From NCBI RefSeq assembly GCF_037975245.1, contig NC_092569.1:28162168-28226167 (forward strand): a stretch of 64,000 nucleotides of DNA. The letters run 5' to 3'. Shown here one piece after another: positions 28,747 to 40,216 of the stretch (positions are counted from its first letter, which is position 1; each line of letters begins with the position of its first letter). The position numbers were made by a program, and so were the translations under genes. The notes under the pieces were generated by a model. The model saw only the letters and a list, made by a program, of their open reading frames with translations, did no database searches and was not told the origin of the DNA. Source of the stretch: Apostichopus japonicus (lineage: Eukaryota > Echinodermata > Holothuroidea > Aspidochirotida > Stichopodidae).

Positions 28747-29392
28747 CAAGGGCGGCGGAACCGGGGGGGGGCACAGGGGGCACGTGCCCCCCCACTTTTC
28801 CTCAGGTTAAAAATGTGCCCTTTTTCTACATAAAAATTGAGGTGTCTTAAGTTAGCAAGAGGCCAGGGAACCAGAATGAACACTCGGGAAGGGCCGTTTC
28901 CGGCCATCTGAGGGGTTTGTAAACCAAAAATTTTCTTGTACGCTCCGCGCCAACCAATGGTGGCGCTCCGCTCAGATAGTCGTGCATACGACTTTGCAAA
29001 TCCTGGCTACGCCTCTGACTTTTAATGATTTTCTGTGGGTCAAACTCAAAGCTATTTCGAATGGAAAAAATTTGTTAAGATATAAACAAGATATAAACTC
29101 TAATTCGGAAGATTCCTACATTAGCAACTAGTATGATTTCACCTCATTTTGTCTCAAAAGAAAACTTGTTCCTTGTATCCCAATTTGCACATTGGATATT
29201 GCAGTGCTAGTATGCATTTTTCTTTGGGGGGGGGGGGGCGTTGATGGAGTGATGTGTATACGCAAATAAGATAATACAATAAGAGTTATACTAGGGTACA
29301 AAATATCAGGCTGCATCAGTCCAATCGAATTTCTGTAAAGTGCCCTTTGATGTCGGTGCCCCCCCAGATTAAAAGTGCTTCCGCCGCCCTTG
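28747..29392. mobile_element. Non-autonomous hAT-like element C
   Basis: Termini CAAGGGCGGCGGAA and TTCCGCCGCCCTTG are inverted repeats. They are flanked by a perfect 8-bp target-site duplication, CCTTCAGC at 28739-28746 and 29393-29400. The 646-bp interior includes the GGCCGTTTCCGGCCATC core shared with the nested element at 7358-8206. No transposase is encoded. Confidence 0.88.
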
Positions 29393-29400
29393 CCTTCAGC

Positions 29401-30665
29401 CCCAACCCCAACGCCAGCCTTGCATAAAGTCTGTCACCAACCTCACCCCCTCCCTTTTCTCGTCTCCTTTTCCTGCACCCCTTTCCCAGTTAGCAATAGG
29501 GCTACGTCATAATTTGAATGAGCTCTTTTCACATAAGGATATCGGAAGCGGTAGGGTCTACATGTCAAATAAACAGTTGCATGGAATTAAAATACAAATT
29601 TTCAAAAGATCAAGTTACACTGTTGTTTACAATAAAATAAATACTTAATTGCATTCATCAAATAAGTGGATTAAATGTAACTAATTTGTGGGGGAGGGGG
29701 GAAGAGCTGACACCTTACCGCCAATTTGTGTATATATGCGTCTGTATTTCACATTCATTGAAGGCTTGTTTTTTTTTTACCGCCCCTTCATTCCTGGAAC
29801 TGTGAACCAATCAGCGTACATGTTTATGTGGCGTATTTGTTGACCATTTAGCAGACGACAAATTGTCTACACACTACAGTATACATAACGTGCGGATAAT
29901 ATACTTCGCTTAGTAAACGGAGCTTTGCGCACAAAGTGTGTGTCGAAATCGAGAGCACAATTAAGTCAGTATCGGAACCCTGTGCCTACAGGCCTACCGC
30001 TGCACCAATGTGTTGCAAATTGTAGCAATTTACAAAGGCGGTAATTCCAACAGGGTTTACTAGGGTAGTACGATTTTTGGAAGTTTTGTTTGGATGAAGC
30101 CATTTCATTAACTGCTGCAGTGTATGGAGAAATGGATGCCCAGCAAATCTTAACAGTATTGGTACGGATTGGTAAAATAACGATGCAATTGCTAGGCCTA
30201 AGCTAGGGCCTAGGCTTACGTTAGGGTCTAATGTCACTGGCCCTAGCCTAGGATCGGAACTAACATTTATTAGACAGTAAATTACGAAGGCCTAACGTTG
30301 GACCAAACTTAATGTATTTGTTGCATACGTCATTTGTAGGGTGGCAGTTAGTTAGGACAGCCCAAGGCTAGGCCTAGTCTGTTTTGAAGGATTTTAAATT
30401 TATGTGCCTGCAGGCTTTCGTCAGACACTGAAATTTTATAGCAGTAGAAGAAATCGGCTAGGCCATACGTTAGGCACTAGTAACAGTCTGCATGGTCAAT
30501 TGTTGGAGTAGCTAGGCTAGGACTATATCCTAACGTTAAGCCCACGTTAGTCAAGCGTTTCAAAAATATTTCTACCCTTTAGGGCCATCCCATCATTCGA
30601 AAATCTGCCCTTTAGTTAGACTAAGAGGGGTTCATTTTTTGCCACTAGCCACTTCTGCACCTTTC
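29401..30665. other. Intergenic, GCCTAGG/TAGGCC-rich
   Basis: 30190-30540 is unusually dense in GCCTA/TAGGC words (for example CTAGGCCTAAGCTAGGGCC). No coding signal. Confidence 0.5.
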
Positions 30666-31025
30666 AAGGTCCCAGGTAAAGATTTACCATGCTTTCATTT
30701 ACTACACTTTTACCATGGTTATACCATGGTAGACCTATGGTAAGAGCGTAGTAAATATGTGGTAAGTTACCATGGTATATCATGGTATTTTGGCCCTATG
30801 GTCATGGTATTACCATGGTATACCATGGTAACTTACACCAAAAATACCATGTATTTACCATGCTTCTACCACATGTTCACCACAGAATTACCACAGTGAA
30901 TATTGAAGACATCAAAGTTGCAGTGTATTTACCATGACTTTACCATGGTATTACCACAGTAAATTTAGCATACTTTAACTATGGTACAGTATACCTTGGT
31001 ACAATACCACACTTTTACCACACTC
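30666..31025. repeat. Palindromic TACCATGGTA-rich cluster
   Basis: About 360 bp made largely of TTTACCATG, TACCATGGTA and TACCACA words in both orientations. TACCATGGTA is itself a perfect 10-bp palindrome and recurs several times around 30715-30835. The stretch could fold into many alternative hairpins. Confidence 0.8.
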
Positions 31026-33379
31026 ATAGTTCAGTTGTACACAGTTGCATCTCCAATACTACAAACTTGCTTAATTTGGTCAGACAGATTCCATCATGGA
31101 TTATCCTCGAGCAATGATTTAACTAGTTGATATAATTAGGGGAACTGATATGATTATCAGGCTGGAACATTAGCCTGTGTGTTATGTAATCAATTCGCCA
31201 AGCCTAGCAAAGGGAACGAGCATGGAAAAGTCTCTTCCTCAGCTCAAATTTCCCCTGATCTACTGCAAGAGCCTATTGAAATGCCTGAGGCAGGTACAGT
31301 AAGCTGTTATGGCAGTGGTATTTAATTAAGGGCACATTTTCAAATGACACGCCTATTCTGCATTTGCTGTGCCCCTGAAAATGGCACACTTGTATCCTGA
31401 AAACCTGAAAATCCAACCAACAAATTATCATACAGTATACATTCTTATGAATTCAACAATAATAATTTCAAAGTTACAATTTATTATCTTTTTTTCCCCT
31501 ATAGCTATGACCTTGGTTTTTAGGAAACTGCAAAGGGCAACAAAGGCTTGTTTAGTGCACAATAATATTCCTCTGAGGACTGACATAAAGACCGTACTCA
31601 ATCTGTACATGTTGTAAAAGCTGATCCAGATTAGAAATTGCAAGGCATCGCCTGTGCAAAAATTTTGGTGTATTAAGTTATCAGTTCTCTTAAATTCAGT
31701 ACCTGATCTTCATCAGCTGCTTTAGAATTATTTCCAAGGGTACTTACACTGGTACCAGATTTGATATTTAACTAAATCTAATATCTTCATTTCACAGGGA
31801 AATAAGTACTTATACTGCAAGGAGAAAACATAATTTGATTCAGTACTAAGCAGACCATTTAAAGTCTCAAGCCAGGCGAAATCTCTCAGGCTAATCATGA
31901 ATACCAGTCTTGCTGTGCTGCTAAATTCTTCTAACAGAAAAAAAAGAAAATGATGATAAAATCAGCAATAATTTATGACTTTTCAATCCACTACAGAAAT
32001 AGTTTTGAACACTTGCCTGTTTTTATGGCTGATGAAGAAATCTGTACATCAAGTGAGAATCTGAAAAGTCTTTTCAAACAGTTTTGTAGAGACTTGTCTC
32101 CAATGAACTCTTGTAATTGTACAAATCCAGTCCTTTAAAAAGAGGAGGCCATTTTTCAAGTTAATTGAACAAATGCTGTAATTGGTATTTCTTCACAATG
32201 CCTTATATTTCCTTTTTCAGGCCATCTTGCTATCCTTATTTGACTCAAGATGTGAGAGTTGTCAGTCTGGTTCGTATTTTTGTTTCTTTTTCAAACCCCG
32301 AGAGTAGCGGTAATGATAATTTCTGCAAAGTTAAGAACACAGATAACTCAAGAAGTATCTAGCCTTATGTGATGTTGGAGAAACAGAAACACATTGGTCC
32401 TGCAATACTTTCTTCAGCAATAAACTGTAAAAAATGGAATGTTATTTGGAAAAGTATACATCCTACATTTACACAGTTTATCTGTTTCATATGAAATACA
32501 GTGGACAAAGTGCTTTTCTATGACATTAAATTTGATTGTTTTGATTCTATAACAAGAAGAATTTTGTTTTTTTGAGTTTGCTGGTAAGGTATTGTATTTA
32601 GAGTTCGAGTAAATCAGGAGAACTGAGTAAAATATATTGTAACGATAGCATGGTTGTGTATGAAGAACAATTATCTGCGTTGACACTGGTCAAACACAAT
32701 ATTGTATGGATTCTTTAAATATCTGAACACATTTTCACTGAATCGTAGAGCAGATAGCCTAGTTGTGAAGAGGATTTTTGGATGGCTGAAGTACTTAATT
32801 TAATACATACAGTAGCAAACTAGGAGAATATTTTCTGCATGCTTTAAGTCATACTGAGTTTTAAATTTGGTGATATTTTGTTAATGAGTCTGGTAACAAC
32901 ATAGTGAATGATGTCATCAGTGCAACTCATCTGAAAATATATATCCTTTCTTTCTTTACAATGTTTGAATTATTCATAGAGGAAAAGTAGTATATTAATT
33001 AGTACTTGTACAAAAAAAGTTTGCATTGTGATGAAATTCAAACTACAAAAAGCATCGACAAATGAGCAGGTTTCAAGGATTAATCCATGAAAATTTTGTA
33101 ATAGCCTGTGATAAAAGCTTTAGAGGAATCTAAGTTTTAGTCAGTCAAAATAGGTTTCCACTCAATCAGACATATTATCCTGAGTAATAGAGACAAAATA
33201 TTCCATTATATACAATATAACTTCAGTGCAGGTCTTCTTGTTTAGGTTTTTCTATTACTTGATAAGTTGTAAGGAGTTACTCAACCAAAACATGTTCCTT
33301 AAATTTCATGTAAACAATGTTCTGAGCATCCTTGGATGACATTCAGCATCATTTGGTCCTAGACAAATTTGTTTATACA
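31026..33379. other. Upstream spacer, no supported exon
   Basis: AT-rich, and in the right place for 5' exons or introns of the WxxW/Ig gene. Pyrimidine tract plus AG sites occur (for example near 32220), but none opens a frame with a recognisable domain or signal peptide. Confidence 0.35.
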
Positions 33380-33905
33380 CATGATAAGTTGTTTGAGATC
33401 ATTAAAGGCTTATGTTTTTTTCATTGAGTTGTGTGAATTGTACTTGTTTATACACGTAATATGTTGTTTGAGATCATAAAAGGCTTATGTCTTATGATAT
33501 GTTGTTTGAGATCATAATAGTCTTATGTTTTTGCATTGAGTTCTGTGTTGTACTGGTTTGAACACAATATGTTGTTTGAGATCATAAAAGGCTTATGTGT
33601 TTGCATTGAGTTCTGTGTTTTACTTGCTTATGCATATATGATATGTTGTTTGAGATCATAAAAGTGCTATGTTTTTGCATTGAGTTGTGTGTTGTATTTG
33701 TTTAGCAACATGTTGTTTGATATCATAAAAGTGTTATGATTTTTTCATTGAATTGCGTGTTATACTTGTTTAGCAACATGATATGTTGTTTGAGATCATA
33801 AAAGTGCTATGTTTTGCATTGAGTTCTGTGTTGTATTTATTTACATGATATGTTGTTTGAGATCATAAAAGGCTTATGTTTTTGCAGTGAGTTTTGTTTT
33901 GTATC
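33380..33905. repeat. ~70-bp imperfect tandem repeat, 8 copies
   Basis: Repeats of a unit containing TTGTTTGAGATCATAAAAG, then CTTATGTTTTTGCATTGAG. Eight copies of the TTGTTTGAgATCAT word are seen, with variable spacing and substitutions, so this array is older than its neighbours. Confidence 0.85.
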
Positions 33906-34092
33906 TGTAATACTGATCTCATGGTCTCATTGGTCTGTGTGACTTCAAGGTCCAGTCACTGTTAACTGATGCAGCTCAACGTTGTGCTTAAGGCATATCA
34001 ATTGTCAAATCATTAAATGTGGTGTAATAGAAATATAACCTGGACTGCTAGAAGTGCACTCTACAGCATATCAAAATAAATGTTGAATGTTA

Positions 34093-34984
34093 AAGTGCAT
34101 TTTATGGTAGTTATCTGGTTATCAATATCATACTTCTTTATACTCATACTGCTTTATGTCATCCAAACATGAGTGCATTTTATGGTAGTTATCTGGTTAT
34201 CAATATCATACTTCTTTATATTCATACTTCTTTATGTCATACAAACATGAGTGCATTTTATGGTAGTTATCTGGTTATCAATATCATACTTCTTTATATT
34301 CATACTTCTTTATGTCATTCAAACATGAGTGCATTTTATGGTAGTTATCTGGTTATCAATATCATACTTCTTTATACTCATACTTCTTTATGTCATCCAA
34401 ACATGAGTGCATTTTATGGTAGTTATCTGGTTATCAATATCATACTTCTTTATATTCATACTTCTTTATGTCATACAAACATGAGTGCATTTTATGGTAG
34501 TTATCTGGTTATCAATATCATACTTCTTTATATTCATACTTCTTTATGTCATTCAAACATGAGTGCATTTTATGGTAGTTATCTGGTTATCAATATCATA
34601 CTTCTTTATATTCATACTTCTTTATGTCATTCAAACATGAGTGCATTTTATGGTAGTTATCTGGTTATCAATATCATACTTCTTTATACTCATACTTCTT
34701 TATGTCATCCAAACATGAGTGCATTTTATGGTAGTTATCTGGTTATCAATATCATACTTCTTTATATTCATACTTCTTTATGTCATTCAAACATGAGTGC
34801 ATTTTATGGTAGTTATCTGGTTATCAATATGATACTTCTTTATACTCATACTTCTTTATGTCATACAAACATGAGTGCATTTTATGGTAGTTATCTGGTT
34901 ATCAATATCATACTTCTTTATACTCATACTTCTTTAAGTCATCCAAACATGAGTGCATTTTATGGTAGTTATCTGGTTATCAAT
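34093..34984. repeat. 78-bp minisatellite abutting an exon, ~11.4 copies
   Basis: Near-identical head-to-tail unit beginning GTGCATTTTATGGTAGTTAT. Because 78 is a multiple of 3, it reads as a 26-residue repeat in an ORF from 34169, but the last copy stops 8 nt before the acceptor of the first recognised exon. The array is therefore most simply intronic. Confidence 0.95.
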
Positions 34985-34992
34985 TTCCTCAG

Positions 34993-35096
34993 ATCCTGCT
35001 GTTAATGACTATGAAATGCAGGATGAGATTTGGCTACAGTGGTATAGCACAGATGATCCATTGGATGGTGAAGATATCGAACCAAAGACTACCATT
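34993..35096 (+). CDS. Exon: WxxW domain 1, N-terminal part
   Basis: Acceptor TTTCCTCAG, donor ATT/GTGAGT. Two bases complete a split codon, then 34 codons follow, ending in phase 0. The encoded segment has the signature W-L-Q-W-Y-S-T-D-D-P at about residues 14-23, the WxxW motif followed by an acidic stretch. The same two-exon layout recurs at 40116/41716 and 42876/44195. The incoming phase 1 implies at least one upstream exon, which I could not find. Confidence 0.82.
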
Positions 35097-35134
35097 GTGA
35101 GTTTTTATGTTTAATCAGACTTCTTATTTACTGT

Positions 35135-35595
35135 ATGAGTACAATGTCGTGAGTACCAATGGTAGTACAACATCATGAGTACCAATGTCATCAGTACTAA
35201 TGGAAATACAATGTCATGAGTATTAATGGAAGTACAATGTCATGAGTATTAATGGAAATACAATGTCATGAGTATTAATGGAAATACGATGTCATGAGTA
35301 CCAATGGAAGTAACATGTCATGAATTCCAATGGAAATACAATGTCATGAGTATAAATGGAAGTATGCATGTCGTGAATTCCAATGGAAGTACAATGTCAT
35401 GAGTACCAATGGAAGTACCATGTCGTGAATTCCAATGGAAATACAATGTCATGAGTACCAATGGAAGTACCATGTCGTGAATTCCAATGGAAATACAATG
35501 TCATGAGTACCAATGGAAGTACCATGTCGTGAATTCCAATGAAAATACAATGTCATGAGTATTAATGGAACTATGCATGTCATGAGTTCCAATGT
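35135..35595. repeat. ~26-bp tandem repeat in intron 1
   Basis: About 17 imperfect copies of a unit like TACAATGTCATGAGTATTAATGGAA, with GTCGTGAATTCC variants. The array starts about 40 nt after the donor of the first WxxW exon. Confidence 0.85.
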
Positions 35596-36202
35596 AAGTG
35601 CAATTTTCCTTGTTATGAATAAAATCTACAAGACACTCAGTACAAGTGTGGGATTGAATCTTGCACAAGTATCTTATACCTGGATTACAACAATGCTGGA
35701 GAACAAGTACAAATGTATTAAGGTGAGTGTCAGCACATATGCAGCATTTAAATACATAAATGCTAGATTTCAGTAGGTACTGACTCACTACACATCTGTG
35801 CAATGGTAACCAATTCAGCTAGCATCCAGGGTATTCTCAGTGCAAGAAGGACAGAAACTGTCACACAAATTTAAAGTTCACATATTTTGCTTTCGATTGA
35901 TTCTCAATTCTTTAGATGATGAATTAGTTTGTAAACTAAATAATTACTTTTAATGTATCTTGTGTCTGCATGCACACAATCAATATGGTCAATTTCTGTT
36001 TGGGCCCTTTGGGGTCATTGAAAAATGAATGCATACTTAGAACATCAATTCTTTTAGTCTTCACAATGGGTCAGTGTCGTGCTTTGCTTGTTTATATACT
36101 CTCTGTAAAAAATTGTGTCCGCTGGTCGGGTCAGTTGCGCGTGATATTTAATATGAATGAAGGACAACATTTCTTTGATGCTCTCAATACTTCTCTCATC
36201 AG

Positions 36203-36395
36203 TACAATATAGAAAACATGTGCAGTGGCCAGCCTACGGACATAGAATGCCGAACAAAATACTCCAAGATCGATCACTCAATGACAGGACAGACAGTCAC
36301 CTGTCAAGCAAACTCTGGATTTCTTTGTAGAGATACAGATCAGGGTGGCGGGCAATGCTACGATTATGAGATACGGTTCAAGTGCAGTGACTCAA
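36203..36395 (+). CDS. Exon: WxxW domain 1, cysteine-rich part
   Basis: Acceptor CTTCTCTCATCAG; in at phase 0, out at phase 1 (donor GTAAGT). About 64 residues with the family cysteine pattern: MCSG, IECR, T-C-Q, F-L-C-R, Q-C-Y-D-Y-E-I-R-F-K-C. The D-Y-E-I-R-F-x-C ending and the E-C-R motif are shared with WxxW2 and, more loosely, with WxxW3. The cysteines are expected to form intradomain disulfides. Confidence 0.88.
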
Positions 36396-37170
36396 GTAAG
36401 TATATATATACCTATGATATCATACACCACGACACCAAGGCTCGAGCGAAAAGTGTGTCTTTGATATGGGTGGCTTTATTTTTATCCTCGTACCAAGACA
36501 AAAACCAAAATACTGCACTTTTAACGGATATATCGAGGCCTTAAAATGATGTAGAAAATATTACTTTTACATCATTACGACGACACATTTTAGACTGATA
36601 GAGATAATTTAGGTATGAAATCATGACAGGCATCGTTTGGTAACAGGTTTATAATGGAAAGTAGAATATGATTCTTAAATGCTCCTATATAGTGACACAA
36701 CTTTGAAGGGAGTCTATTTTTACTGTATGTAAAGTTCATGTTTATATCATATTCATAATGTTTATCTGAGCTTTTAACCTTGTAGTAAATTTTGGTGAAA
36801 GATTTCTTCGAGGGTCGCTTAATAGTTGTTTTGAGGGTTATAATACTGGATGGTTTTTTGTAAACTTGTACTACCAACTGTAAATATGTTGTTTACACTG
36901 TAGAGAAAATGATTACTACAAAACTGAATATCATCTCCTATCCTATCCAAGCCTTCATTAATAACTGGAATAGCAACCAGAAAATTCCTTATTATTAAAC
37001 GTGAGTTAAATGTACCTGAAGTTAAACTCACTTCCAAATCTGTCGTATCAAAACATAAGTTTTTCCGTTCGCCTATCTTGTTGGTGTTAAATAATTGTTT
37101 GAAAGGTGTTTTTTTATAAATATCTCAACCATATTTTGAATGCTTTGTTTTATTTTTTGATATTTTAAAG

Positions 37171-37920
37171 ATGCACTTCCAATACCTGAGTATGATTTGG
37201 ACTTAAGTGGGAAAGCTGACGTGAACGATATGGACCCTGTCTCTTGTGATGGGACGGGAGTTACCGTAAATGATAAAATCGGCCCCCTTGTCGGTACCTC
37301 CATTAATGACAGACATTATTACCAGAAGGAAGGTCCACCCAATTCGGACAATGCCTGCGCCATGTGGCCCGGACAATCCGCTGCCCTCACCTTCCTGCCG
37401 TTGTTAGATGGAATATGTTTCTCACGGCCCTTGTGCTGTTCGCATGGATTAACTGTGGAGTTTTGGGCCTATGCCGGCCCCCAGTCAAATGTCTGGGCTG
37501 GATTTTTTTCCACTGGAGGTACTCACGACTATCACACAGGGATGACCGTCTTCATAACTGCTTCTCAAATCAGATGTGAAACCAGATTCTCGCTAGATAA
37601 CGGAGATGACAAGAAGATGTCCTTAAAGGCTCCCGAGGTGCTAAACGCTTGGTACCATGTGGCATGTGTCTTTGATGAAACAGACGGTTCGACTTATCTC
37701 TACATCGATGGAACTCTTATAGAGACGAAAACACCGCAGCCACTGTTCCCAGAGGAAACCGTTCATTACGACGACTTACGTTTCTTTAACAGGAACAAGC
37801 AACCCATTGCCAATGTCCGCAGTTCTACATCGACAGACGCTATCATGAGCGATATGAGGGTTTATTTCTACTACATGGGTCAATCCGAGGTGACAGAACT
37901 ACTTCGAAGACAAACTACAG
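37171..37920 (+). CDS. Exon: LamG-like (concanavalin-type) domain 1
   Basis: A 750-nt exon, phase 1 to phase 1 (acceptor TATTTTAAAG, donor CAG/GTAGTT), encodes about 250 residues. The hallmarks of a LamG/pentraxin-like jelly roll are present: L-T-V-E-F-W-A-Y near residue 95, W-Y-H-V-A-C-V-F-D near 165, S-T-Y-L-Y-I-D-G-T near 178, and a final S-D-M-R-V-Y-F-Y. Such domains usually bind carbohydrate or protein ligands in a calcium-dependent way. The one-exon layout matches LamG2 (45211-45945). Confidence 0.88.
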
Positions 37921-38473
37921 GTAGTTGTTACTGCAGAAATAAAGCAATTGTCTATCAAAGAAAAAAATATTACCAAAATGAGAAGATGGTAGAAAAATTG
38001 TGAAAAAAAGTTAACAATTGTTTCTACAAACTTATAAGTTAAGGTTAAATAGTCAAATGTTTTAGGTATGGACTCAACGGAAGTTTAATAATGCATGTTA
38101 AAAGTACCAATATCAAAGTTGATGGTAGATTTTCAAAAGGGTGGGAAAGTAATTAAATTGTATTTATTAACAGAGATCTTAATATTCATGTTACATAACA
38201 CCCAGAATTTTTAACACAGCTACTTTGATATCAAATCTTAATAAGCTTTCAAATTCATTGTGGGGAACTGACAGTAGTCGTTCTTATCAAATATATATTA
38301 GCAACAAACAAATTCTGCAAGATCAGGGCAAACGTTTCAGGATTTTCTTTGGTTGTCCGTCGGACAGCCAGGTCTTACGTTTCGGTTGTCCCAACAGCAA
38401 AATTTGTTTTCCAAAATAAAATATAGCAAAATATCAGGGAACGACCAATTTGTATACCATTCTTTATCATTTT

Positions 38474-39179
38474 ACCTATTTGTGGGTATTTCGTTGCAGT
38501 GTACCTATTTGTGGGTATTTAGTTACAGTGTACCTATTTGGGGGTATTTAGTTACAGTGTACCTATTTTGATATATTTAGTTACAGTGTACCTATTTGGG
38601 GGTATTTAGTTACAGTGTACCTACTTGGGGGTATTTAGTTACAGTGTACCTATTAGGGGGTATTTAGTTACAGTGTACCTATTAGGAGGTATTTGGTAAC
38701 AGTGTACCTATTTGGTGGTATTTAGTTACAGTGTACCTATTTGGGGGTATTTAGTTACAGCGTACCTATTTGGGGGTATTTAGTTACAGTGTACCTATTA
38801 GGGGGTATTTAGTTCAGTGTACCTATTACAGTAGGGGGTATTTAGTTACAGTGTACCTATTTGGGGGTATTTAGTTACAGCATACCTATTTGGGGGTATT
38901 TAGTTTCAGTGTACCTATTTGGGGGTATTTAGTTACAGTGGTACCTATTAGGGGGTATTTAGTTACAGTGTACCTATTTGGGGGTATTTAGTTACAGTGT
39001 ACCTATTTGGGGGTATTTAGTTACAGTGTATCTATTTGGGGGTATTTAGTTACAGTGTACCTATTTGGGGGTATTTAGTTACAGTGTACCTATTTGCGGG
39101 TATTTAGTTACAGTGTACCTATTTGGGGGTATTTATTTACAGTGTACCTATTTGGGGGTATTTAGTTACAGTGTACCTA
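38474..39179. repeat. 29-bp minisatellite in intron, ~24 copies
   Basis: Unit GTGTACCTATTTGGGGGTAT plus TTAGTTACA, repeated about 24 times with few changes. It lies about 150 nt upstream of the Ig1 exon. Each unit contains the acceptor-like string TTAGTTACAG. Confidence 0.95.
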
Positions 39180-39330
39180 AAGATTTACCTGTCATTATTC
39201 GGATGACTGTATAATTTTTTCTTTTGCACAATAATTTCACATACATATTGTACAGTTAATATAATTCATGTACTGTCAAAGCTATTTCTCACATTTTACT
39301 GTTCGTACGATTGTATTCTTCTCCGTGTAG

Positions 39331-39657
39331 GTGCGTTTGTTCATGTTTACTACATTGGACGTGTAAGTGAACAGCAGTATGAGCAGGTCGTGCTAGAGTG
39401 CAAAGGTCATGGATCTGATGGTAATCCTCTCACCTTCCGCTGGGCGACATCATCGGACGGACTGTCCTTTACGCTAATAGATCCAAGCTCTGATCCAAGC
39501 ATCTATGAATATACTGCAGAATTAAATAGTTACCAGTCGGTCAGCAGACTCCACATTATCGACCATCCTCTCACTGAAACCATTTACTCTTGCGAAGGGT
39601 ATGATCCGAGCACCATGGCAACGTCATCGCAGATGTTTAGTTTAACCTTTGACCCAG
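39331..39657 (+). CDS. Exon: Ig domain 1
   Basis: 327 nt, phase 1-1, acceptor CTCCGTGTAG, donor CAG/GTATGC. Ig-like landmarks: B-strand cysteine in V-V-L-E-C, C-strand tryptophan in F-R-W-A, and F-strand cysteine in I-Y-S-C-E-G-Y. The exon corresponds to the Ig that follows LamG2, so LamG-Ig looks like a duplicated unit. Confidence 0.85.
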
Positions 39658-40115
39658 GTATGCAGCATCTGAGACCCCCCCCCTAATCAGATATTCATGG
39701 TTTCCATTTTATATACATGTGTATCTGTCCATATACAAGGAAAACCTTTTGTTTGCTTAAAAGCTGTGATTCTCAAAGGCTCTTCCAGTACTAACAACTG
39801 CCAAGTTGACTGACGTTTTTTTTGTCCTTCATACATAAAAAGGATTTGCTTTAAACTCTCACTTGAGTTGGTATTGAGGAGTGGTTATATCTGGAGAGAG
39901 CATTGTTTCTCCATCTTTAACACCTCCTTGATTATAAAATATTTGTTGAATTGCCTTATACAGATCAGATACAATCAGATACAATTTGATCAGATACAAT
40001 CAGATACAGTCAGATACAATTTGAACTTCCTACCCCCTACATCTTAACCATTTGAAGTAAGCTGCCAAATTCAACCACAAACTTACCTTGAAATGTAACA
40101 CTGTTTTTTTGCCAG

Positions 40116-40198
40116 AGGTGACAACGTGGACTCCGTGGATGAGCTCGGATGAACCAGATGACAATGATGACATGGAGACAATAGGAAATGTGCAGGCA
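40116..40198 (+). CDS. Exon: WxxW domain 2, N-terminal part
   Basis: 83 nt, phase 1 in, phase 0 out; acceptor TTTTTTTGCCAG, donor GCA/GTAAGT. Encodes E-V-T-T-W-T-P-W-M-S-S-D-E-P followed by an acidic tail, a clean WxxW motif. Using the next AG (one base pair later in GAGGTG) would give an early stop, which fixes the acceptor. Confidence 0.85.
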
Positions 40199-40216
40199 GT
40201 AAGTCCTTCAGACAAA

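Noticed and set aside
34169-35005. 278-codon ORF of 26-residue repeats
   Set aside because: It is the 78-bp minisatellite; it runs through the acceptor of the WxxW1 exon in a different frame from the domain and has no supporting splice sites.
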